Source of the DNA: an uncultured Flavobacteriales bacterium | Lineage (GTDB): Bacteria; Bacteroidota; Bacteroidia; Flavobacteriales_G; Salibacteraceae | DNA: 42,212 nt | NCBI GenBank assembly: GCA_913057205.1 | Contig: CAJXNO010000022.1 | Coordinates: forward strand, 1-42,212 | Direction: 5' to 3' | Made by a program: the position numbers and the translations under genes | Part shown: one piece after another, positions 9,129-17,259 of the stretch | How positions within the stretch are numbered: position 1 is the first letter of the stretch | Layout of the letters: each line of letters begins with the position of its first letter | Notes under the pieces: model-generated | The model's database searches: none | The model's input: only the letters and a program-made list of their open reading frames with translations | Told to the model about the DNA's origin: nothing

Positions 9129-10868
9129 ATGAAGAAATTAGTTGGTCTTCTCGCCGTTGCACTGCTGACCTTTAGCTGCGGATCAGAATCAAACGAATGA
9201 GGCCAGGAAGGCAAAGGCGGCATCCGTCTAGGCGGTGTCTTTCGGGTCAACGAGGTCATGGACACTCGAAGTCTTTTCCCCTTAGAGATCACCGAAGTTG
9301 CTACACACCGCGTAGCCAGTCAGGTGTATGAATCGGTGGTGAAGATGGACCAAGCTACCTTGGAGCCCGTTGCGGGTTTGGCAGAGAGCTGGGAGTCGAA
9401 TGAAGACGCTACCGAATGGACCTTCCGCTTGCGTAAGGGTGTTTTCTTTCACGATGACCCATGCTTTCCAAATGGTAAAGGCCGTGAGCTGGTAGCCAAA
9501 GACCTTGCCTTTGTGGTCCGACAATTATGCTCACCCGCAGCCAACAACCGCATGTTCTGGTTGGTGCGTGACCGACTCTTAGGAGCGCGTGAGTACTACG
9601 ATGCACAATTGGAAGGCGAAAAGCCAGAGAACCTGGAAGCCGTTGAGGTCATCGATGAGCATACCATCAAGATCAAGCTCGCTTTTCCATTCGCTTCCTT
9701 CCTAAGGTTAATGGCCCACAATGCGTTCTACGTTTACCCAAGAGAAGCCTTGGAGATGTATGGCGAAGACATGGCAAACAAGGCGATCGGCACAGGTCCC
9801 TTTCGTTTGAAGGTCTTTAAGCGCGATGAGATGGTGGTGTTGGAACGCAATGACAACTACTGGGCCATGGATGAACATGGCAACAAACTTCCCTACCTCG
9901 ATGCAATCCAGACCTCTTTTGTATAATACAAGAGAAGCGAGCTGTTGATGTTCCGAAATGGGGAGCTCGACATGGTTTTCACGCTGCCGCTGGAGATGTA
10001 TGATGATGTGATGGGAAGCCTAGAGAACGCCAACGATGAACGGGTAGACTTTCGTCCGCAGGTGAAGCCCTCCTTGAGCGTCCACTACTATTCTTTCAAC
10101 CATGAAGCGGAACCATTTGACGATGTTCGGGTGCGAAGGGACTTCAACCTGGCCATTGATCGGGCATCCATGATCACGCACACCCTGCAGGGGGAAGGAA
10201 CACCCGGTGAATATGGCATCGTTCCTCCTGTCTTCCCCAATTATCCCTACGGGATGTTGAAGGGGAATGGATTCGATCCTGAGAAAGCGCGTGCCTTGCT
10301 GGCAGACGCTGGTTATCCAGACGGTGAAGGTTTTCCGAAGGTGACCTTACAGACCACGAGCGGCGGACAGAACTACGAGTTGGTGGCCCAAGTCGTGCAG
10401 GAAATGCTGAAAGAGAACCTGAACATTGATGTGGAGATGAAGGTCTTGACCATGACCGAACAAGGCGAGAAAGAGGAGAGTGGAAACTCGGTTTTCTGGC
10501 GATCAGCGTGGTTGGCAGATTATCCAGACCCTGAGAACTTCTTGTGTCTCTTCATCGGTGAGGATACCGAGGAGAACAGCTCGTCCTATCTGAATACGGT
10601 GAATTACCACAGCGATTTGTACGACAGCCTCTACACCACAGCGATCCGACAGCTGGATGAGAAGGAGCGCTTCATGACCTTCGCAGAGATGGACCAACTG
10701 ATCATCAACGACGCGGTGGTGATGCCGTTGTACTATGAAGAGTTTACCCGCTTGATCCCTCGGTATGTGAAAGGCTTCCACCAAAACAGCATGGAATACC
10801 GCGATTACAGCGAAGTATGGATGAACCATGCCATCGAGATCCCAGAAGCGAAAGCCAAGCGCGAATAA
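9129..10868 (+). pseudogene. Peptide ABC-transporter substrate-binding lipoprotein (SBP family 5), interrupted by two in-frame stops
   Basis: One continuous frame runs from ATG 9129 to the stop ending at 10868 and is broken only by TGA at 9198-9200 and TAA at 9924-9926, with no frameshift. The first fragment is a lipoprotein signal peptide (lipobox LTFSC, Cys17). The second and third fragments are a family 5 solute-binding protein of the OppA/DppA type: VASQVYESVVKMD, LRKGVFFHDDPCF, then VRRDFNLAIDRASMI and GYPDGEGFPKVTLQT. An intact copy would be about 579 aa and capture oligopeptides for import. No permease or ATPase gene is next to it. The two stops could be real nonsense mutations, sequence errors or readthrough sites; see findings. 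Confidence 0.85.
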
Positions 10869-10929
10869 AACCAAACATCGACTGTTAGTAATTCCTGTTT
10901 AGGGAAGCATTCATGGGCCGAGAGCGCGG

Positions 10930-10937
10930 TAGCTTTG
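10930..10937 (+). promoter_or_regulatory. -7 promoter box TAGCTTTG of the OmpA lipoprotein gene
   Basis: This is an exact TAnnTTTG match ending 22 bp before the ATG at 10960. That spacing supports the ATG rather than the in-frame GTG at 10954. No clear -33 TTG is visible at the right distance. Confidence 0.6.
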
Positions 10938-10959
10938 TGCTACACATAAATCAGTGTCC

Positions 10960-11955
10960 ATGAAGAAGATGATAATGGCCCTTGCATTGCTGGGCGCGAT
11001 GCAGGCCTGTGTACCGAGCAAGCAATACAAAGAGCTGCAAGCCAAGCAACAGGAGTGTGAAGAAGAGCGCGCTAGCTTGACCAACGAGAACCGTACGCTC
11101 ACCGCGGAGAACGACGAGCTCAGCGCCGACCTCATGAACATCAAGAAGCGGTTGGCAGACCTCACCCAAGACACGATCTACTTGGGCAAGCGTCACCGCC
11201 AAACCCAAGCCAAGTACCAAGAGCTGACCAAGTTGAACGATGACTTGATGGACAAGCTCGATAAGATTCGTAAGGAAGGCGATATGGAAAACCGCGAGTT
11301 GTTGGATGCCTTGCGTGACACGCAGCTCGATCTACAGCGTAGAGAAGACGACCTCCGTGAATTGGAAGAGTTGCTGAATGCAAAGGAGAAGCGCTTGAAC
11401 GACCTGGAGGCAGAGTTGCAGAAGCGAGAAGCACGGGTGAAGGAGTTGGAAGACATCATCGCCCAGAAGGATGCCGCTGTTCGCGCTTTGAAAGACCGTA
11501 TTGCTCAGGCTTTGATGGGTTTCAAAGACAAAGGACTTACCGTGGAACAGCGCAACGGAAAAATCTACGTGAGCCTTGAGGCGAAATTGCTCTTCCCATC
11601 AGGCAGCACGGTGGTGAATGCTGAGGGTAAGCGAGCCTTGGTGGATCTCGCCAACGTGGTGAAGGAAGAAGAAGACATCACCATATTGGTAGAAGGTCAC
11701 ACCGACACCGATCCGTTGAACGGAGCAGGGGCCATCAAAGACAACTGGGACCTTTCTGTGATGCGGGCAACCTCTGTGGTGCGCATCATGACTGAAGAAG
11801 GCGGCATGGATGAAGACATGTTGACGGCGGCCGGACGCGGAGAGTTCATGCCGGTAGCAGACAACAACACCCCAGAAGGCAAAGCGAAGAACCGCCGCAT
11901 CGAGATCATCCTTACACCGAACCTGGATCGCTTGTTCGAGATCATCAATGAGTGA
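10960..11955 (+). CDS. OmpA-family peptidoglycan-binding lipoprotein with coiled coil
   Basis: 331 aa. The N-terminus is a lipoprotein signal with lipobox AMQAC (Cys17). Residues about 25-180 form a long coiled coil, and the C-terminal 130 residues are an OmpA/MotB-type domain: LLFPSGSTVV, VEGHTDTDPL, NWDLSVMRATSVVRIM and NRRIEIILTP, which includes the Asp and Arg that normally bind diaminopimelate in peptidoglycan. The protein should be anchored in the outer membrane and tether it to the cell wall. An in-frame GTG at 10954 would add two residues. Confidence 0.9.
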   Translation: MKKMIMALALLGAMQACVPSKQYKELQAKQQECEEERASLTNENRTLTAENDELSADLMNIKKRLADLTQDTIYLGKRHRQTQAKYQELTKLNDDLMDKLDKIRKEGDMENRELLDALRDTQLDLQRREDDLRELEELLNAKEKRLNDLEAELQKREARVKELEDIIAQKDAAVRALKDRIAQALMGFKDKGLTVEQRNGKIYVSLEAKLLFPSGSTVVNAEGKRALVDLANVVKEEEDITILVEGHTDTDPLNGAGAIKDNWDLSVMRATSVVRIMTEEGGMDEDMLTAAGRGEFMPVADNNTPEGKAKNRRIEIILTPNLDRLFEIINE

Positions 11956-11995
11956 TCGGAGCGTTTTAGGGGCTGGATAAGCGCGGCATTAATGG

Positions 11996-12003
11996 TACTT
12001 TCG
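11996..12003 (+). promoter_or_regulatory. Likely -7 box TACTTTCG of tyrS
   Basis: It matches TAnnTTTG in seven of eight positions and ends 22 bp before the tyrS ATG, the same spacing as several other boxes in this window. A -33 element is not evident. Confidence 0.4.
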
Positions 12004-12025
12004 GCGCCTCAAAGCAATCGAAGAC

Positions 12026-13300
12026 ATGAAGAATTTCGTTGAGGAGCTCCGCTGGCGCGGGATGTTGCATGACATGATCCCGGGGTCAGAAGACCTCTTG
12101 GCCAAAGGTGGTGTTACCGGATACATCGGGTTTGATCCAACGGCAGATTCCTTGGGGATCGGCAACATGGTGCAGATCATGACCTTAACCCACTTTCAGC
12201 GTTCGGGTAATACGCCCATCGCGTTGATCGGTGGCGCTACGGGTATGGTGGGTGACCCCAGTGGAAAATCCGCCGAGCGTAACCTGCTCGACCTCGAGCA
12301 ACTGGAGCACAACCTCCAATGTCAAAAGAAGCAGTTGGAGAAGTTCTTGAATTTTGAGGGGGAGCATGCTGCCCAGATCGTGAACAACTACGATTGGTTC
12401 TCGAAGTTCGGCTACTTGGAGTTTATCCGGGACGTAGGAAAGCACATCAGCGTGAACTACATGATGGCCAAGGATTCGGTGAAGAACCGATTGGAGACAG
12501 GCATGAGCTTTACGGAGTTCAGTTACCAGTTGATCCAAGGCTACGATTTCTACTACCTCTGGAAGCACTTTGGATGTAAGATCCAAATGGGCGGAAGTGA
12601 CCAGTGGGGAAACATTACGACCGGTACCGAGCTCATTCGCAGGATGGAGGGAGGGGAAGCATTTGCGATCACTACCCCGCTCATAAAGAAGGCGGATGGC
12701 AGCAAGTTTGGTAAGTCTGAGGGCGGCAACATCTGGTTAGACCCGAAGCGCACATCGCCGTATAAGTTCTACCAGTTCTTACTCAACACGGCCGATGCAG
12801 ACGTAGGCACCTACATGCGCGTCTTCTCCATCAAAGAGCGCGAAGAGATCGAAGCCATCGAAGCAGAGCATGCGCAAGTACCCCACATGCGCTTGATGCA
12901 ACGCAGCTTGGCAGAAGAGCTGACTACCCGTGTGCATTCAGAAGAATACCTCCAGAAAGCCATTGACGCATCGGAGGTGCTGTTTGGGAAAGCCACCAGC
13001 GAGGCACTCAAGGCATTGGATGAAGCCACGATATTGGATGTCTTTGAAGGGGTGCCTCAAGGACATATAGCCAAGAGCAAGATCGAAAACGGCTTGTCGA
13101 GCGTTGACCTCTTATCCGGAGAAAGTGGGTTCTTAGCATCGAATGGTGAGGCGAGAAGAGCATTAAAGGAGAACTCCATCTCGGTGAACAAGAACAAGGT
13201 GCAGGAAGCATTCCAAACCAGTGCCGATGACCTCATTGCAGGCAAGTACCTCCTGCTCCAGCGCGGCAAGAAGAACTACTTCTTGGTGATCGCAGAGTAA
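12026..13300 (+). CDS. tyrS: Tyrosyl-tRNA synthetase
   Basis: 424 aa, normal length. It attaches tyrosine to tRNA-Tyr. Class I motifs are present: [14 protein letters not shown] at the HIGH position, [20 protein letters not shown], the tyrosine/tRNA-binding stretch [26 protein letters not shown], and KFGKS for KMSKS. The C-terminal 70 residues resemble an S4 RNA-binding domain. The HIGH motif reads GIGN, with Gly where the first His usually stands. The gene is followed by a strong terminator at 13322-13357. Confidence 0.97.
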   Translation: MKNFVEELRWRGMLHDMIPGSEDLLAKGGVTGYIGFDPTADSLGIGNMVQIMTLTHFQRSGNTPIALIGGATGMVGDPSGKSAERNLLDLEQLEHNLQCQKKQLEKFLNFEGEHAAQIVNNYDWFSKFGYLEFIRDVGKHISVNYMMAKDSVKNRLETGMSFTEFSYQLIQGYDFYYLWKHFGCKIQMGGSDQWGNITTGTELIRRMEGGEAFAITTPLIKKADGSKFGKSEGGNIWLDPKRTSPYKFYQFLLNTADADVGTYMRVFSIKEREEIEAIEAEHAQVPHMRLMQRSLAEELTTRVHSEEYLQKAIDASEVLFGKATSEALKALDEATILDVFEGVPQGHIAKSKIENGLSSVDLLSGESGFLASNGEARRALKENSISVNKNKVQEAFQTSADDLIAGKYLLLQRGKKNYFLVIAE

Positions 13301-13321
13301 GACCTCAAACCGCTATACATG

Positions 13322-13357
13322 AAAAAACCCCCGCCATTGGCGAGGGTTTTCTTTTTT
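13322..13357. terminator. Bidirectional rho-independent terminator
   Basis: A 12-bp stem (13324-13335 with 13339-13350, one C-A mismatch, loop ATT) is flanked by A-runs on the left and T-runs on the right. It sits between the convergent tyrS and 268-aa lipoprotein genes and can serve both. Confidence 0.9.
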
Positions 13358-13373
13358 GTGTTGTAAGCGGTTC

Positions 13374-14180
13374 TTACTTCTCTTCGAGGGTCATTGAACC
13401 AGAAGAAGTGTAAGTATACATATATGAAGAACCTGATTCAGAAGAGCTGTAGTTGTTGGTGTACTCCACCATCATTTCACCACCGCCCAATTCAGAGATG
13501 TTCCAAACCATTGCTTCCGTAGACTCCATGGTAATGGTCTCTGTTCCGGTTTCAGAAGTTGGGAAAGGAACGTAGTCACCTTCGCTCCAATCATACCAGT
13601 ACTTACCTGCAACGCTAGCAGAAGTACCGTTCTCAGAATCAGTGTACGTGTATGTGTCAGTATAGGTCTCTGTGCGTGTACGCTCTTGGAAAACCACTTG
13701 AGAGTTTGGCTCGATCTCATCACCAGCGTCTCCTGTGATGGTGAACAAACCTTCGATGTCTGTAGTAGAGGTACGGCTTGTGTTACGGTCAACATAAGTC
13801 AATTCTGACCAGTTTCCGTCAGCGTCATCGTAAACCTGAATATAGGTCCACTCGCTGTACTCAGGATCCGTCATCACAGAAGTAGACATGTACTCGCCTG
13901 TGCTGCGATCGAAAGAGTAATCGATGGTTTCTGTTACCGTGTAGGTTTCTGTTTCACCGCTTTCCGTTTCAGTAACGGTCCAGGTAGTTCCGTTGTAGGT
14001 ACTGTTGGTTGAGCTGGTGTAAGTAACACCGTCATAGGTGTCTGATGCAGTAGTGCTGCGCTCTCCACTCACTACGGTCCAATCGCCGTCGAGTTTACGT
14101 GGAGTAACGGTTCGGTTACAGCTGGTTACAAGGATGCTTCCTGCAACAAGCAATGCGGATAGAGTAAATAACTTTTTCAT
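13374..14180 (-). CDS. Lipoprotein rich in Thr, Ser, Tyr and Glu, function unknown
   Basis: 268 aa. Lipobox LVTSC places the lipidated residue at Cys21. The mature part starts RKLDGDWTVVSGE, like the opening of lipocalin-type lipoproteins of Bacteroidota, and then becomes highly repetitive in T/S/Y/E (for example TVTETESGETETYTVTET and SSSESGSSYMYTYTSSGS), suggesting a beta-rich extracytoplasmic domain. It stands alone with its own promoter (TAGCTTTG at 14210-14203, minus strand) and shares the terminator with tyrS. No enzymatic motif is visible. Confidence 0.82.
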   Translation of the reverse strand: MKKLFTLSALLVAGSILVTSCNRTVTPRKLDGDWTVVSGERSTTASDTYDGVTYTSSTNSTYNGTTWTVTETESGETETYTVTETIDYSFDRSTGEYMSTSVMTDPEYSEWTYIQVYDDADGNWSELTYVDRNTSRTSTTDIEGLFTITGDAGDEIEPNSQVVFQERTRTETYTDTYTYTDSENGTSASVAGKYWYDWSEGDYVPFPTSETGTETITMESTEAMVWNISELGGGEMMVEYTNNYSSSESGSSYMYTYTSSGSMTLEEK

Positions 14181-14202
14181 AATAGAAGTATTAGTTCGGG
14201 TG

Positions 14203-14245
14203 CAAAGCTAACGGTATTTGCCTACGGAAAAACCTACGGTATTTG
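14203..14245 (-). promoter_or_regulatory. Promoter with repeated CAAATACCGT element
   Basis: The -7 box TAGCTTTG lies at 14210-14203, 22 bp before the ATG at 14180. Directly upstream is CAAATACCGT (14220-14211), and an identical copy lies at 14245-14236, exactly 25 bp away. The same AAATACCGTT abuts the -7 box of the small lipoprotein gene at 36627. Confidence 0.55.
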
Positions 14246-14379
14246 TCGTATTTCTCTAGGAGCACTGATTTTGGTCATTGAAATTGAGGGATTTGTAGGT
14301 GCTAAGCCACTGATTTTAGGCCACCATGCGGATGCACTTTCGCTAACCTTGGCGTAATCCAAGCGTAAACTGCGTGGTC

Positions 14380-14387
14380 TATGTTCG
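14380..14387 (+). promoter_or_regulatory. Likely -7 box TATGTTCG of the truncated lipoprotein gene
   Basis: It matches TAnnTTTG in seven of eight positions and ends 4 bp before the ATG at 14392, which supports that ATG and a nearly leaderless transcript. Confidence 0.35.
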
Positions 14388-14391
14388 CGCC

Positions 14392-14757
14392 ATGTTCAAC
14401 AAGTGGACCTTACCGCTGAGCTGCGTTGTCCTCGCCACCATTACCCTCTATTGCGGCAGCGGAAGGGTAGAAGAGAACCAGCAGAAGTCAAGCACACCAG
14501 AAGAGCGCGGCAAGCAACTCGCTCAAGGTGTCGTTTGCCGTGTCGCGTGTAACGCGGAAAGAAGACATACCACCACCGTCGCCGATGTTTTCGTTCTGTA
14601 CGATCATCTCGTGGTTCACGGTGATCCACCCAAGGCTATTGCCCGTTTCGTCTGGTGTGAATCCGATGAAATCGTGCCATTCTTTAGCAGGATAGGCACC
14701 TGCAGGGTTTCCATAGGTAGCGTTGGTCTGCACCAAGCTGGTACTACCGATGAATAG
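14392..14757 (+). pseudogene. 5' remnant of a lipoprotein gene, possibly a cytochrome c, fused out of context
   Basis: The first 45 or so residues look genuine: an N-terminal hydrophobic segment, lipobox ITLYC (Cys21), a polar linker, then STPEERGKQLAQ, which resembles the helix that precedes a CxxCH haem site in bacterial cytochromes c. From about 14526 on, the frame (to the stop ending at 14757) is simply antisense to the PhoX remnant on the other strand and should be read as nonsense. The 3' part of the gene is missing. The cytochrome assignment rests only on the ERGKQLA-like helix and is weak; the truncation itself is well supported. Confidence 0.6.
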
Positions 14758-14898
14758 GTGTTGCATGATCAGTGGAGATGCAGGAACTACAACTTCACTG
14801 GTCACGTACGTAGGGTCGATCTCTGGATCGAACTGGATCTGCGCTGAGGCAGTCAGTGCACCTACTAGAGCGAGAGCTGAGAGGTAAACGTTTTTCAT
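14488..14898 (-). pseudogene. 5' remnant of a PhoX/DUF839-type alkaline phosphatase gene
   Basis: The frame encodes 136 aa. Residues 1-20 are a signal peptide ending TASAQ. Residues 30-125 match the start of PhoX-family phosphatases (EWHDFIGFTPD, LGWITVNHEMI, GGGMSSFRVTRDT), which release phosphate from phosphoesters outside the cytoplasm and are usually several hundred residues long. After about residue 125 (near 14525) the match stops and the frame runs into the antisense of the + strand remnant. The promoter has tandem 11-bp TAAT units shared with the other phosphate genes here. Confidence 0.75.
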
Positions 14899-15196
14899 GA
14901 CGTGTTTTTAGTTTGATTGGTGCAAAGCAACCGCCACGTCATTAGCCCTATTTTCCACCAGCATTAGCTTTTGATTAAAAGCCATTAAGCGATAAACTGA
15001 TAAATGTCAGTTATTCAGCGCTTTACTTATCAGCCTGTACTGGAGGTGTTTGTGAAGAACATGAAGGGGATGTAATTGATGGGTCGACAGAACATTAAGC
15101 CAGTGTTATCGGATTGAAGTTGATGTGAAGGGAGGAGCGGTGAACACTGCTCCAAAGCCTTTGATCATCAATGATTCGATGAGCGGTAAACTTTCC
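14899..15196. other. Intergenic stretch with hairpins
   Basis: Besides the Pho-type operator it holds a perfect 6-bp inverted repeat (14967-14972 with 14977-14982) and another at 14995-15000 with 15007-15012. Either might end transcription from the 15197-15721 gene, but neither has a good T-tract. I see no gene in the rest. Confidence 0.4.
14923..14977 (-). promoter_or_regulatory. Candidate Pho operator and promoter of the PhoX remnant
   Basis: Reading the minus strand, 11-bp units begin TAAT at 14977, TAAT at 14966, GAAA at 14955 and TAAT at 14944, and the next unit (14933-14923) holds the -7 box TTGCTTTG at 14930-14923. The last TAAT starts 14 bp before the box, the same offset as in the promoter at 23955-24031. 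The box ends 24 bp before the ATG at 14898. Confidence 0.6.
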
Positions 15197-15721
15197 TTAA
15201 ACCTTTTGTCCCTTTGCAAATGAAGTTCGGGTGTGGTGCTCATATTTACGTTTCATGCGAAATGTCAGTTGACATCGCTCGGCTCCTTGGTTGGTTAGGT
15301 AGGATGCTTCACCGTAGGGAAGGAGTCCACGCCCATTGGCCCACTTCTTTGCTTGCAAGGTATAGTCTCCTGTAGCTGGATTAGGTCCGAATACCAAGAA
15401 GCGATTGGGGTCATCGTCAAATTGCACCGCCAGTTTACCATCTCCCAAGTGTTTGATTACGCGACCGCGCGTATTGGCTCGGATGATGATGCGCTCGATG
15501 CTTCCGCTGGTGTTGGTGGTGAGGGTGCCGTTCTTTGTGGAGCTGCTGGCTTCGGCCTCGGCAACCCGACTCAAAACAATATCGCTTGAGTTGTAGAATT
15601 GGATCTTTTCGATGAGGGCATGTTCCAAGTTGTGGGTTTCAATGCCGGATCTGCTGAGGACGGTGGGGGTGCCACAGCTCTGCAGCAGCAGAGCTAAACT
15701 AAGGGTGAGAAGTGCTCGCAT
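15197..15721 (-). CDS. Lipoprotein, function unknown
   Basis: 174 aa with lipobox LLLQSC (Cys16). The mature protein looks beta-rich, with a Ser/Thr stretch (ASSSTKNGTLTTNTSGS) in the middle followed by IERIIIRANTRGRVIKHLGDGKLAVQFDDDPNRFLVFGP, which resembles a small SH3-like or barrel fold. I do not recognise the family. It lies 42 bp downstream of the LuxE-like gene on the same strand and may be transcribed with it. Confidence 0.75.
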   Translation of the reverse strand: MRALLTLSLALLLQSCGTPTVLSRSGIETHNLEHALIEKIQFYNSSDIVLSRVAEAEASSSTKNGTLTTNTSGSIERIIIRANTRGRVIKHLGDGKLAVQFDDDPNRFLVFGPNPATGDYTLQAKKWANGRGLLPYGEASYLTNQGAERCQLTFRMKRKYEHHTRTSFAKGQKV

Positions 15722-15763
15722 GGATTCACGTTTTGAAAATAAAAACCAAGAATTGTTCCAAAC

Positions 15764-16741
15764 TTACACGTAGAGGAGGTTGCAGCCCCGCAGGTCACTG
15801 TTGTCCATCCGACCTTCTACTTGAAAGCGGCCATGTTCATCCACCAAACCGATGTCTTTGGTTTGAATGAAGGCGCAGCTATCGAGGTTTCCGAGGTCTG
15901 TGAAGGCGAGGAGTCCACGTCTGCCAGTTTCCAGCACCTGCAGGGGGTCGCTGATATCAACGGTCACAGCCCTGAACCAAGGTGGTGGAGTGAACCATTT
16001 TCCGTCGAGCGCATAGGCTTGCGAGAGCAATTCGGTCATGCCGTATTCGGAGTTGATGGTAGCATCTGGAAAGCCGTTGCGTATCGCTTCATGTAAGGCG
16101 CTGCGGGTGAGTTCTGCCCTGCGACCCTTCATGCCTCCGGTTTCCATGATGGTGAGTTCAGGAAATGAAATGCGCTGTTGCTCGGCCACGTCTAGCAGGG
16201 CATAACTCACCCCAAACAAAAGGGTCTTTTGTTTGAGCGAGCGAAGCTCAGCCAGCAGCGCCGCCAATCGTGACGGATCATGCAATACGAACCCTGAACC
16301 TTCCTTCGCGTACTGTATGAAATGATCCACCATGTACACCAAACTGCTATCTCCATTCTCTTGGTATGAGGGCAGCAAGGCGAGGATCACCCAGTCGTTC
16401 AATGGACCATAACACCGTTCAAAATGAATGCGACTCACTCTTTCATACCAAGAAGCATTCGCAACTGCATGCATGGAACGCACTTGCCCTGTAGTGCCAC
16501 TGCTTTTGAAGATCAGCTCTTCTAGTGGTTCACAGCTCACCCGGTGATGCTTGAATAATTCCACTGGTAGATAGACCGGATGCTTGCCACTTACGTCTTT
16601 TAAATGCAGTTGCTGAACGAATTCCCTCAATACGGCGTTATTACCGTACTGGTGCTCCCACACTTCATTCACGAGTTCTGGTGCACCGTGGAAAGATTCC
16701 AGCGATAGGATTCGCTCTGCTATTTGTAATTTCGACAACAC
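15764..16741 (-). CDS. LuxE-like acyl-protein synthetase / acyltransferase
   Basis: 325 aa. It belongs to the LuxE branch of adenylate-forming enzymes: the AMP-binding loop KSSGTTGQ is at residues 79-86, followed by METGGMKGRR and the INSEYGMTELLSQAY motif. Such enzymes activate a carboxylate with ATP and pass it to a protein or carrier; the substrate here is unknown. In Bacteroidota these stand-alone genes are usually named acyl transferase. The start is GTG at 16739-16741, chosen because homology to the family begins almost at once and no ATG is available. That places it only 2 bp from the divergent ATG at 16744. Confidence 0.82.
   Translation of the reverse strand: MLSKLQIAERILSLESFHGAPELVNEVWEHQYGNNAVLREFVQQLHLKDVSGKHPVYLPVELFKHHRVSCEPLEELIFKSSGTTGQVRSMHAVANASWYERVSRIHFERCYGPLNDWVILALLPSYQENGDSSLVYMVDHFIQYAKEGSGFVLHDPSRLAALLAELRSLKQKTLLFGVSYALLDVAEQQRISFPELTIMETGGMKGRRAELTRSALHEAIRNGFPDATINSEYGMTELLSQAYALDGKWFTPPPWFRAVTVDISDPLQVLETGRRGLLAFTDLGNLDSCAFIQTKDIGLVDEHGRFQVEGRMDNSDLRGCNLLYV
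16727..16734 (+). promoter_or_regulatory. Possible -7 box TAATTTCG inside the LuxE-like gene
   Basis: This seven-of-eight match to TAnnTTTG ends 9 bp before the ATG at 16744 and lies within the first codons of the divergent LuxE-like gene. No -33 element is seen. Confidence 0.35.
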
Positions 16742-16743
16742 GG

Positions 16744-17259
16744 ATGAACAAACGTACTTGGAATATCACCTCAAAGGTAGCTGCAATTGCACTCCTGCTT
16801 GCCGCCAACGTGGCATGCGATAAGATCAATTGTGAAGAAGAACCCCCGAGTCTTGCGCACGATACCCTGCGGTTGAATGATAGCCGTGACTCTTTGATCT
16901 TCCTGTTGGAGTTCGAAGACTGCCAGGGAGACATCGGTCATATCGGACAGATCGATTCTACGACCATCCGCTCGGTGCGCACCTTTATGTTTGAACTGAT
17001 CGACGGGGAGTGGGAGCGCTGGTTCCCAGATAACCTGGATGATACCGTCGGCTTCTTCTCCGTGATCCCTGGCTCACGTAAAAACCGGGAAGGCTGGTTG
17101 TTGAAAGGTACCATCGAACAGAAGTTCGGGTTGAGCAACCTTAGGCAGAACAGCGATACGATCCGTTTTGAGACCTACATCTTGGATCAAGCGGAGAACA
17201 AGAGTAATACTGTGGTGAGTCCGAGCTTCATCTTTCCCGAAGCTTACCGCCCCGAGTGA
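16744..17259 (+). CDS. Lipoprotein, function unknown
   Basis: 171 aa with lipobox ANVAC (Cys25). The mature part contains DTLRLNDSRDSLIFLLEFEDCQGDIGHIG, which resembles the beta-sandwich lipoproteins of Bacteroidota that begin with a statement of differences or forces, and ends FIFPEAYRPE. I cannot assign a function. The ATG at 16744 is preferred over one at 16681, which would put the signal peptide too far in and overlap the divergent gene by 61 bp. Its stop codon directly abuts the stop of the Na/Pi transporter gene, with no base between. Confidence 0.78.
   Translation: MNKRTWNITSKVAAIALLLAANVACDKINCEEEPPSLAHDTLRLNDSRDSLIFLLEFEDCQGDIGHIGQIDSTTIRSVRTFMFELIDGEWERWFPDNLDDTVGFFSVIPGSRKNREGWLLKGTIEQKFGLSNLRQNSDTIRFETYILDQAENKSNTVVSPSFIFPEAYRPE

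Noticed and set aside
9198-9200. TGA as a selenocysteine or reassigned codon
   Set aside because: The same gene also has a TAA in frame, no SECIS-like hairpin was evident just after the TGA, and TGA acts as a normal stop elsewhere in the window, for example at trmB.
14520-14530. Insertion sequence or phage junction at the double truncation
   Set aside because: No transposase, terminal inverted repeat or target duplication can be seen; the two frames meet with no extra DNA.
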